Shown here: positions 58,601-64,000 of the stretch, piece by piece
How the letters are laid out: the number at the start of each line of letters is the position of its first letter
Numbering within the stretch: the first letter of the stretch is position 1
NCBI GenBank assembly: GCA_016218725.1
Contig: JACRDB010000045.1
Span: 1-64,000, forward strand
Reading direction: 5' to 3'
Length of the DNA: 64,000 nt
Source of the DNA: Deltaproteobacteria bacterium
GTDB lineage: Bacteria; Myxococcota_A; Polyangia; Polyangiales; Ga0077539
The notes under the pieces: model-generated
The model's database searches: none
Seen by the model: only the letters and a program-made list of their open reading frames with translations
What the model was told of the DNA's origin: nothing
Made by a program: the position numbers and the translations under genes

Positions 58601-59484
58601 GAGGAGAAATCCGCCGAGAGCGTGGCCCCCGGGGCCGTCATGCGAACGTCGAGGGTGACGGTGTCGCCGTTGGCGTAGTGGAACCGATCCGTGGTCACGG
58701 AGACAAAGCGAAACGGCGGGTTGGAGAAGGTCACCGCGACGCTGTCCGAGGCGCTGGCGCCCCGGCGGTCGTACACCGTCACGCCAAGGCGGTGCGGCCC
58801 GTCCGGCCAGGCCCCGGTGTCAAACGTGAGCACCCGGACAGGCTCCCCCGCACGGGAGAGCTCCCGGCCATCGAGCACCACGCCCACGTCCACGGCGTCG
58901 TCCGGGGCGGTGTAGGCAAATGTCAGACGGAGCATTCCGGTGATCACGGCTCCGGGGGACGGCGCCGTGATGCGCACCGTGGGCGCGCCGCGGGAGGGCC
59001 CAGCGTCCACGGGCGTCGTGTCCCTCGCGGGCGCGTCGGGCGCCGGGAGGTCCTCTCCCGGCGCGTCCCGAGCGCCCGAGTCTGGCGGGGTGGCGTCGAT
59101 TGCCGGGGCGTCCGTGGGGCTCGCGTCCGCCGCGCCGGAGTCTGCGCTGGGAGCGTCCATGGGCGTCCCATCGGGCGCGCCGCCGTCGGGCGCGCCGCCG
59201 TCCGGCGCCGCGGTGTCCATGGACGCTCCGTCTCCGGGGAGCGTGTCTGGCGCTGTTTGCGTGTCCCCCGGGGGGCTGGTGTCCGTCGGCGCGACGTCCG
59301 GCGTGACCGCGTCGCCCCCGCCCTGGCTGTCGACGCCCTGGGTGCCGGTGTCCGGCGCGACGGTGGAGTCCGTCCCCGCGGCGTCGCCCATCCCGCCGTC
59401 TCCCGAGGAACACGCGACCCCCCACACCGCGAGGGACAGCGCCAGGAACCCGAGCCTCGATTGCGCGCGAAGGAGCATGGCCAA
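55633..59484 (-). CDS. Large lipoprotein with HEFGH-type peptidase-like region and C-terminal propeller
   Basis: The 1283-residue protein has a lipobox near WGVACSS (about Cys25), an acidic Asp/Ala/Pro linker to about 165, and Ig-like beta domains. A region around 690-740 follows, with VLRHEFGHFVM (His695, Glu696, His699) and WSEGVATFWG about 35 residues later, the metal site of gluzincin-type metallopeptidases. The C-terminal third contains repeats such as LAVSPDGSL, VSVFN and TVYVSL of an YVTN-like beta propeller. It could be a secreted peptidase or a pseudo-enzyme scaffold; the metal ligands are intact. It lies in the same-strand array with ygfZ. Confidence 0.7.
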   Translation of the reverse strand: MAMLLRAQSRLGFLALSLAVWGVACSSGDGGMGDAAGTDSTVAPDTGTQGVDSQGGGDAVTPDVAPTDTSPPGDTQTAPDTLPGDGASMDTAAPDGGAPDGGAPDGTPMDAPSADSGAADASPTDAPAIDATPPDSGARDAPGEDLPAPDAPARDTTPVDAGPSRGAPTVRITAPSPGAVITGMLRLTFAYTAPDDAVDVGVVLDGRELSRAGEPVRVLTFDTGAWPDGPHRLGVTVYDRRGASASDSVAVTFSNPPFRFVSVTTDRFHYANGDTVTLDVRMTAPGATLSADFSSLDSGWDASRVRVTDEGGGRLTLRYAISPTNTRGDRVYDIPLTARDGATPPRATTVPARVRLENLRPFPFAFTAGSFAEGSAAPLPENPSGPALTAVPGPATLSPGATARLSVAWRARAGVPVRALQVRAEGASGHWTVPIADPGASTAELTVALPEDIDPPLPASTWRLFLRVVDAAYAASAEREVALRVEPLGRGGPTMARVRGTVSYQYSVVGPASPCGTVPPTTQVSALYASAVIRALRARDNFELARGAINAASGRFQLAMPVSSEEALLEVRAEVNPGTALAMTVKNNASVTHVFTSRRFTPTPGTGTLDFTVALPTSGAFHILRVLSQTRSTTISATGGLLPALDVFWQSGADSSTCGPRSCSNRAVAPGIANLGIRGGGTVPAGEWDDPVLRHEFGHFVMANLSMTTSPGGSHNPWTQVDPQLAWSEGVATFWGAYTGSGQCYYSSTGAGWGLDVDEANPPLVLLNTATPNTQTSLVSEGVISGALWRVTPPLPPPSALPGPPRPPDPRVQAMLWSIFTYLPARAPGHDGGFAGVDFVDFLEGWLCADPCEEAELRRHAVGTFRFHHVPPDDRRHCTGAHAEPADPAMATRCASPGVLLLTPTGLSRYTLSIDAATRQPFAGGTELPVGLAGPTASQLLRPKRPMALLRPEAGGPTRAAVLNFEERSLSIASLVSRDGAVEREVDLDQNPMTRDPMTAPMGINRIVLSDLPRALSVTPEGHFAFVALENDLLAVVDLDDHRQCATFPVRNAGMTPAVLEDVLVSPDGQTVYVSLSGNRGRAVAELSVPCMVDRCEPIAPPPASPPTLCTVTPRMITNFPAGSPAAGPSPGPLALSPDGSLLAVANFRANNVSVFNTTSRLEHIRPVDSGDEPTVLLWRGTRLFVGKNIAPASPRYPSGSGTVLRIATPSFSPGLDVGLYGGAYSMLVQGANLFVGDRRGGITAVPLTYLEGARGGCVGTGAVCPRVMSTLAGFVRAMVALP

Positions 59485-59523
59485 GGACCCTCACTGGCTC
59501 TGTTCTACACCCTCCGCGCGTGC

Positions 59524-60357
59524 CTACGGCACCGGCGGCTGTGGCTGTCCCAGCGCCGAGGTGATCCGCAGCCCCAGGTGGTTGACCACCCGGCGCTCGT
59601 GGCGGTCGCTCGGGCGGTTGACCACGCCGCCCTCGCTGGCGATCCAGAGCTCGGAGCTGCCGCCGCCATCGAGGTTCAGCGCGTCGGTCACGCCGAACTC
59701 CTCCAGGAGCGGGATCATCTCCACGCTGGTGACCCCGGGGAGCCCCGCCCGGCGACCGTCGATTACCAGCAGCACCAGCGAGGCGCCGCCCTGGGTGAGC
59801 CCCAGCGCCGTGCGAGGGTGCGTGCGGTACATCCCGTTGGGCTCGTCCTCGTCGAACCAGGTGTGGCCACCCCAGAGGAGCCTCGGGCGGCCCGTGACCG
59901 CGCTCCACGCCCACGGGAAGGGCACCTCCCGCACCCGGCCGGTGCTGTCAAAGACCCTCGCCAGGGTCCCCGCGGGCCCGGGTCCAAAGGCCGCCGAGGC
60001 CACGCACCCGCGGTCGTAGGCGTCCCGCCAGAGGGTGCGCTCACCCAGCGCCAGGCCGCAGGTGGAGCCCTCATAGAAATTCGCGTTGATCGCGATCTGC
60101 GCGCCGTACTCGTGCGCAAAGGTCCCGACGGTGGAGGACCGATCCCGGGGCCTCGTGGAGGTCACCTCCACCTGCCCGCACGCCAGGTCCGCCACCACCA
60201 CGTGGGCGTCAACGCCGGGCGCCACGCGGTGTATGTGCTCCACACACGGGTAGGGAAATGTGACCCTGTCCAGGGCCTCGGCGCTGGCGCCTGCCAGGAG
60301 GAGCGCCGCGAGGAGCCAGCGCCCGCGCGAGGCCCACGCGCCGTGCTCTAGGTGCAT
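59524..60357 (-). CDS. Phosphodiester glycosidase-like (NAGPA) secreted protein
   Basis: From ATG 60357, the 277 residues contain a signal-like N-terminus (LLAALLLAGASAEA), VAPGVDAHVVVADLACG, INANFYEG and near the C-terminus NLDGGGSSELW with its Asp-Gly-Gly-Gly motif. This is the exopolysaccharide-active phosphodiester glycosidase/NAGPA fold; some members remove N-acetylglucosamine phosphodiesters. The protein is complete. It overlaps the upstream Fur-family gene by 10 bases, showing co-expression on the same strand. Confidence 0.82.
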   Translation of the reverse strand: MHLEHGAWASRGRWLLAALLLAGASAEALDRVTFPYPCVEHIHRVAPGVDAHVVVADLACGQVEVTSTRPRDRSSTVGTFAHEYGAQIAINANFYEGSTCGLALGERTLWRDAYDRGCVASAAFGPGPAGTLARVFDSTGRVREVPFPWAWSAVTGRPRLLWGGHTWFDEDEPNGMYRTHPRTALGLTQGGASLVLLVIDGRRAGLPGVTSVEMIPLLEEFGVTDALNLDGGGSSELWIASEGGVVNRPSDRHERRVVNHLGLRITSALGQPQPPVP

Positions 60358-60794
60358 CGCTCGCAGAGGCCCTTGAGCTGGATCTCCACGGACTGCGCCC
60401 GGACGCTCTTCGGGGCGGTGCGCGAGAGCTGGAGCTGCACGCTCTCCGACGGGAGGCACTGCACCTCGCCGCAGGTGCGGCAGACGAAGTGGGCGTGCTG
60501 GGGCGCCTCGTGCCCGAGGGTCTCCACGGAGGCCAGCTCGAAGCGCCAGATGTGGTCCCCGAGGTCCGTGCGGCGCAGGAGGCCCGACTCCGTCAGGTCC
60601 ATGAGGTTGCGGTAGATGGTGGCCCGGTCCCAGGCGGGGCTAAGGGCGTCGGACAGCTCCCCGTGGCTCACCGGCGAGCGGGCGAGCTCCATGCGCTGGA
60701 GCACCGCCACGCGCGGCGCCGTGACCCGGAGGCCCGCGGCCCGGATCCGGGCGCGGAGGGCCTCCTGCGCGGCGTTGTCCCTGCTACGCACCAT
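60348..60794 (-). CDS. Fur/PerR-family metal-responsive regulator
   Basis: The 148-residue protein has an N-terminal winged helix (APRVAVLQRMELARSPVSHGELSDALSPAWDRATIYRNL) and C-terminal dimerisation motifs: HAHFVCRTCGEVQCL and GLCERC, the CxxC zinc pairs. This is a Fur, PerR or Zur-type repressor. ATG 60794 is the family start; the longer frame upstream is not. It is divergently transcribed from the SRAP gene with 122 bases between, so it may regulate that gene. Confidence 0.88.
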   Translation of the reverse strand: MVRSRDNAAQEALRARIRAAGLRVTAPRVAVLQRMELARSPVSHGELSDALSPAWDRATIYRNLMDLTESGLLRRTDLGDHIWRFELASVETLGHEAPQHAHFVCRTCGEVQCLPSESVQLQLSRTAPKSVRAQSVEIQLKGLCERCT

Positions 60795-60916
60795 CGGTCC
60801 TTCAAGGCTTACCCCCGGAGGACCCCGGGCGCAATCACCGGAGCTCCAACCCCTCTGCCACCAGCGCGCGCCGCGCGCTGGACGGGCGCCCCGGCGGCGC
60901 CCCACCATGGGAGGCG

Positions 60917-61699
60917 ATGTGCGGTCGCTACACCCTGACCCACGACCCGGACGCCATCGCCGACGCGTTTGACGCCATCCGCGAGAGCGGCTTCGAGCGG
61001 TCCTTCAACCTCTGCCCGACGCAGCTCGCGCCGGTGGTGGGCCTGCGGGATGGCATGCGCGTGCTCCGATGCTTCCGCTGGGGCCTCGTGCCGTCCTGGT
61101 CCAGGGACACCTCCTCGGCGGCGAAGTGTGTCAACGCCCGGAGCGAGACCGCGGCGGAGAAGCCCTCCTTTCGGGTGCCCGTCCGGCGTCGACGGTGCCT
61201 GGTGCCCGCCGACGGGTTCTTCGAATGGCTGCCCTCGCCCACCGGGAAGGTGCCCCACCATTTTCACCGCAGGGACCGCGCCCTGGTGGCCTTCGCGGGG
61301 CTCTGGGACGAGTGGAAGGGCCCGGGCGGTCCCCTGCGCACCTTCTGTGTGGTCACGGTCCCGCCCAACGCCCTGGTGACCCCGATCCACGACCGCATGC
61401 CCGCGGTGCTCTCGCCCGAGGCCCAGGCCGCGTGGCTCGCCCCGGACACTCCCCCCGAGGCGCTCCAGGCGCTGCTGGTCCCCTGGGACCCCGCCGCGTG
61501 GGAGTGCTACCCGGTGGACCGCCGGGTGCGCAGCACGAGCTTCAACGAGCCCGCCTGCGTCGAGCCCGTCGGGGCCCTCACGACGGATGGAGCCACCGCG
61601 CCAGCGTCGCGAGCCCGTCGCCCAGCCGAGGCGAGTACCACGAGAGAGCTCTTCCCTCGATCCGGTGGATCCGCCCCGCCCGCGAGGCCGGGAGGTTGA
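60917..61699 (+). CDS. SRAP-domain abasic-site protein (YedK/HMCES-like)
   Basis: The 260-residue protein begins MCGRYTLTH with the catalytic Cys2 (after Met removal), then has NARSE with Asn73, FFEW with Glu103, and PIHDRMP with His158, the set of YedK. It forms a covalent thiazolidine link with abasic sites in single-stranded DNA, protecting them. The family usually ends near residue 220 (CVEPVGAL); the last 40 residues here are a Ser/Arg/Pro-rich read-out that overlaps the convergent BtuF-like gene by 122 bases. It may belong to the same stress regulation as the divergent Fur gene. Confidence 0.92.
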   Translation: MCGRYTLTHDPDAIADAFDAIRESGFERSFNLCPTQLAPVVGLRDGMRVLRCFRWGLVPSWSRDTSSAAKCVNARSETAAEKPSFRVPVRRRRCLVPADGFFEWLPSPTGKVPHHFHRRDRALVAFAGLWDEWKGPGGPLRTFCVVTVPPNALVTPIHDRMPAVLSPEAQAAWLAPDTPPEALQALLVPWDPAAWECYPVDRRVRSTSFNEPACVEPVGALTTDGATAPASRARRPAEASTTRELFPRSGGSAPPARPGG

Positions 61700-62456
61700 G
61701 GGCCCGGAGGACGTCTGCGTCGGCCTCGCTGAAGGGGTGGGGCTCGTCGGGCAGGAGCACCACCTCGGGTCGCAGGGCCACCACCTCGTCCAGGGTGACC
61801 CTCGGGTAGCGTACGTCCCGGGCGCCGACCTTCTCCGGTGAGAGCGCCGGCGCGAGGCCAAGGTCCGCCGCCAGGGGGTAGCGCCGCGTGCGCTCGGCGA
61901 AGATGTTGGCGCCCCCGGCGAGGTCCAGCATGTCCGAGATGAATGTGTCCCCTCGGATGGTCATCCAGGGGTCTCGCCAGATCGGGCAGAACACCCTCAC
62001 CGGAGTGCGCTCGGCCCGGCGGGCCTCGGCCTCGCGCACCGAGGCCTCCACCCGAGAAAGCACCGCCGCGGCCTCGGGAGGGTCGCCGCAGAGCGCCGCG
62101 AGCGCGCGGAACAGCCCCAGCGCGTCCTGGACGGTCTTCGGGAAGCTCAGGTGCACCGGTACCCCGCGGGCGGTGAGCGCGCGGTAGAGCCCCTCGGTGT
62201 TCTCCTCCTGGTTGAGGAGCACCAGGTCCGGGGCGAGCGCGAGGACCTTCTCCACGGACGCGTCCTTGGTGCCCCCGACGGTGGGGAGCGCCAGCGCCTC
62301 CTCCGGCGCGACGCAGTAGTCCGTGCGCCCCACCACGCGCCCCCCGGCCCCGAGGAGGTAGAGGGCCTCGGTCTCGCTCGGGACCAGGGAGACCACCCGG
62401 CGGGCGGGGCCAGGGAGCTCGCAGAGCGTGCCCAGGGCGCCCTTTACAGCGATCAT
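61578..62456 (-). CDS. BtuF-like helical-backbone metal receptor domain protein, no signal peptide
   Basis: The 292-residue protein has the fold of cobalamin or iron-siderophore substrate-binding proteins (RVVSLVPSETEALYLLGAG, GRTDYCVAP, DLVLLNQEE, VYYP-like and RPEVVLLPDEPHPF). It starts MIAVKGALGTLCELPG, with no secretion signal, so it stays in the cytosol unless the real start differs. It is coupled to the downstream patatin gene, which begins upstream on the same strand and overlaps it by four bases (62453-62456). No permease or ATPase is nearby. It overlaps SRAP by 122 bases. Confidence 0.82.
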   Translation of the reverse strand: MIAVKGALGTLCELPGPARRVVSLVPSETEALYLLGAGGRVVGRTDYCVAPEEALALPTVGGTKDASVEKVLALAPDLVLLNQEENTEGLYRALTARGVPVHLSFPKTVQDALGLFRALAALCGDPPEAAAVLSRVEASVREAEARRAERTPVRVFCPIWRDPWMTIRGDTFISDMLDLAGGANIFAERTRRYPLAADLGLAPALSPEKVGARDVRYPRVTLDEVVALRPEVVLLPDEPHPFSEADADVLRALNLPASRAGRIHRIEGRALSWYSPRLGDGLATLARWLHPS

Positions 62457-63949
62457 GGCGCCGTGCGCTGGCCGTCCCGGAAGGCCTCGGCCACGACCCT
62501 CGGGCGGCGGTCCGTGAGGGCGATGCCGTGCCGGGCGAAGTCCCGCTGGAGCGCGGGCCAGGCGTCCCGGAGCTTGCGCAGGGTGTGCTCGTACGCGATC
62601 TGCTCGATCTCCGGGCGGTAGAGGAACTTCATGGGCGAGCCCGACAGGATGCGCAGCTCCTCGCCCGCGGGCTGGAACAAATGGAAGGCCACGTCCGGGA
62701 ACATCTCCGTGATGGTGTACGCGGCCTTGTCGAAGCGCCCGTGGATGAGTCCCTTCAGGCCCTGCATGGCGCCGAAGAGGCCCCCTCGGGCGTCGACGTA
62801 GCCCGCCTCGGAGGCCCTCAGGGGCACCAGCGGGTCCACCAGCACGCACAGGGTGGCCCCGTGGCGCACCGCCACGCGCATGTTGGTGGTGCGGGTGAAG
62901 GCCCCGTCGATGTAGCGCCGCCCGCCGATGGTCTCCGGCGTAAAGAACGGGATCAGCGCGCAGGACGCGCGCACCGCGCGGTGGATGGGCACCTGGGTCC
63001 AGCCCGGCTCGCCGAAGACCACGGCCTCGCTGGTGTCCTGGTCCGTGGCGCCGATGAACAGCGGCCTGCGCGTCTCCTCGAAGCGGTCGGTCATCCCCGG
63101 GCGCTGGAGCTGCCGGGAGAGCCAGGCCCGGAGGCGGTCCCCGGCGAAGACCGCGCTCGGGATCGCGCGGTACATGGCCGACAGGGGGTTTCGGGCCTCG
63201 CCCTGGCCAAGGGCCTCCCACACCATGCGCGCCCACCGGCGACCGAACTCCTTCACGTTGGGGTCAAAGAGGTCCGCGCGCGAGATGGCCTCCAGGTGGT
63301 GGGTGCCGCTGCGGAGCCCCTCGGCGATCTGGTCCGGGGTGAGCCCGTTGGCCAGGAACGCCGCCAGGATGCTCCCCGCGGAGATCCCGAAGAACAGGTC
63401 CAGGTCGCACACCCGCTGGCCGTCCAGCACATGGTCCAGGGCCCGCAGGACGCCCACCTCGTAGAGCAGGCCCTCGATGCCTCCGCCCGCGAGACACACG
63501 GCCACCTTGCCCCGGGGCCCTCCCCGGCAGAGCCCGAGGAGCTGCGCCCAGGTGTCCTCCAGCGAGGCGCCCGCCAGGACCCCGGAGACCCTCCGGGACC
63601 CGGCCTCGAAGGCCCCGCGGGCTCCCTGGGCATCCGCATCCACCAGGACCAGCGTGCGCGCCCGGGGGAAGAGCCCCCGGGACTCCTGCCGCGGGAAGAG
63701 CCGCTCCAGCATCCTCCGCAGGGTGGCCTCCTCCAGCCCCACGGACGCCCGGCCGTCGATGCACAGGGCATCGAGCGTGCGGGCTTCCATCCTCCTAAGG
63801 ATCCGGTCGGTGTGCTCCTCGGTGAGCACCGTGACCGGCTCCCCGCCCTGGTCGGGCCGCAGGAGGAGCTCACGCTCCCCCATACGGCGCCACGGTCCCA
63901 CCGGTTCAAAGGGATTGTCCGACCGGCCGACGTACAAAATGGCAGGCAT
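62453..63949 (-). CDS. Patatin-like phospholipase
   Basis: The 498-residue protein has a 145-residue N-terminal region with acidic and Arg-rich helices, then the patatin fold: GGGIEG at 155-160 (oxyanion loop), the nucleophile box GISAG at 188-192 with Ser190, and a DG dyad in YIDGAF. Patatin lipases hydrolyse acyl groups from phospholipids and are also effectors in defence or virulence. It is the first gene of the pair with the BtuF-like gene. ATG 63949 is followed by IVYVG-like strands. Confidence 0.88.
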   Translation of the reverse strand: MPAILYVGRSDNPFEPVGPWRRMGERELLLRPDQGGEPVTVLTEEHTDRILRRMEARTLDALCIDGRASVGLEEATLRRMLERLFPRQESRGLFPRARTLVLVDADAQGARGAFEAGSRRVSGVLAGASLEDTWAQLLGLCRGGPRGKVAVCLAGGGIEGLLYEVGVLRALDHVLDGQRVCDLDLFFGISAGSILAAFLANGLTPDQIAEGLRSGTHHLEAISRADLFDPNVKEFGRRWARMVWEALGQGEARNPLSAMYRAIPSAVFAGDRLRAWLSRQLQRPGMTDRFEETRRPLFIGATDQDTSEAVVFGEPGWTQVPIHRAVRASCALIPFFTPETIGGRRYIDGAFTRTTNMRVAVRHGATLCVLVDPLVPLRASEAGYVDARGGLFGAMQGLKGLIHGRFDKAAYTITEMFPDVAFHLFQPAGEELRILSGSPMKFLYRPEIEQIAYEHTLRKLRDAWPALQRDFARHGIALTDRRPRVVAEAFRDGQRTAP

Positions 63950-64000
63950 GGGTGCCCTTATGGATCCCTCCGGCGGTTCCCCAGGCGAGAGCTATAGCCA

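Noticed and set aside
1..64000. tRNA, rRNA, riboswitch or IS element
   Set aside because: No T-arm-like GGTTCGAATCC-type sequence, conserved rRNA word, or transposase motif was noticed by eye; a covariance-model scan was not possible.

Overview
The window is very GC-rich (roughly 70% or more by eye) and almost fully coding. It looks like a chromosomal segment of a myxobacterium (phylum Myxococcota, probably Polyangiales). The evidence is taxon-typical protein architecture: a DUF2330 protein, a MYXO-CTERM-type C-terminus (GCGC, hydrophobic helix, Arg run) on the GH15-like protein, many lipoproteins whose lipobox is followed by an Asp/Ala/Thr-rich linker, Cys-rich Stig1-like repeats, and a very large RHS protein. 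No tRNA, rRNA, CRISPR array, IS transposase or phage gene was seen.

Layout. 1-3630: end of an upstream gene, a GT-C-like membrane glycosyltransferase, a 636-bp non-coding gap holding a 105-bp-arm inverted repeat, and a DUF2330 protein. 3752-12241: a five-gene operon (DUF4175-like membrane coiled-coil protein with a collagen-like Gln-Gly tract, MoxR ATPase, DUF58, BatA-like protein, dual-VWA protein). 12263-15603: quinone oxidoreductase, a MazF/PemK-like toxin gene with an unusually large upstream partner, and small unknown proteins. 15777-23400: GIDE-like membrane protein, unknown protein, GH15-like secreted hydrolase, a putative alkyladenine-glycosylase-fold protein with a C-terminal helix-turn-helix, and a ParDE-type toxin-antitoxin pair. 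23400-32685: a three-part metallophosphoesterase, AidB-like acyl-CoA dehydrogenase, catalase-like protein, class III PHA-synthase-like hydrolase, alkyl-DHAP-synthase-like oxidase and PAP2 phosphatase. 32695-37863: a second MoxR/VWA module, with a leucine-rich-repeat protein encoded upstream of it. 37895-40910: lone biotinyl carrier, lipoproteins and YceI. 41206-48898: RHS lipoprotein, PEGA protein and Stig1-like lipoprotein.

48990-53044 is the most unusual locus: a tight operon of a NUDIX hydrolase, a fusion of a uracil-DNA-glycosylase-like domain with a C-terminal ADP-ribosyltransferase domain, a sugar nucleotidyltransferase and a DegT-type aminotransferase. Aligned by eye, the glycosylase half has lost the catalytic Asp (GQDPYH becomes GQNPYP) and the intercalating Leu but keeps the uracil-binding Asn and the catalytic His. 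The ADP-ribosyltransferase half has a full R-S-ExE set. I propose it as the best candidate for an undescribed system: a DNA-base reader or glycosylase coupled to protein or DNA ADP-ribosylation.

53212-63949: methyltransferase, lipoprotein, YgfZ, a large HEFGH-motif lipoprotein, a phosphodiester glycosidase-like protein, a Fur-family regulator, an SRAP (YedK-like) abasic-site protein, a BtuF-like metal-receptor protein without a signal peptide, and a patatin-like phospholipase.

Recurring features are translational coupling by 1-4 base overlaps, several convergent gene pairs whose 3' ends overlap by 44-122 bp, two independent MoxR/VWA modules, two toxin-antitoxin-like pairs, and three separate proteins related to DNA-lesion enzymes. 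All family assignments come from reading motifs by eye; no database search was run.
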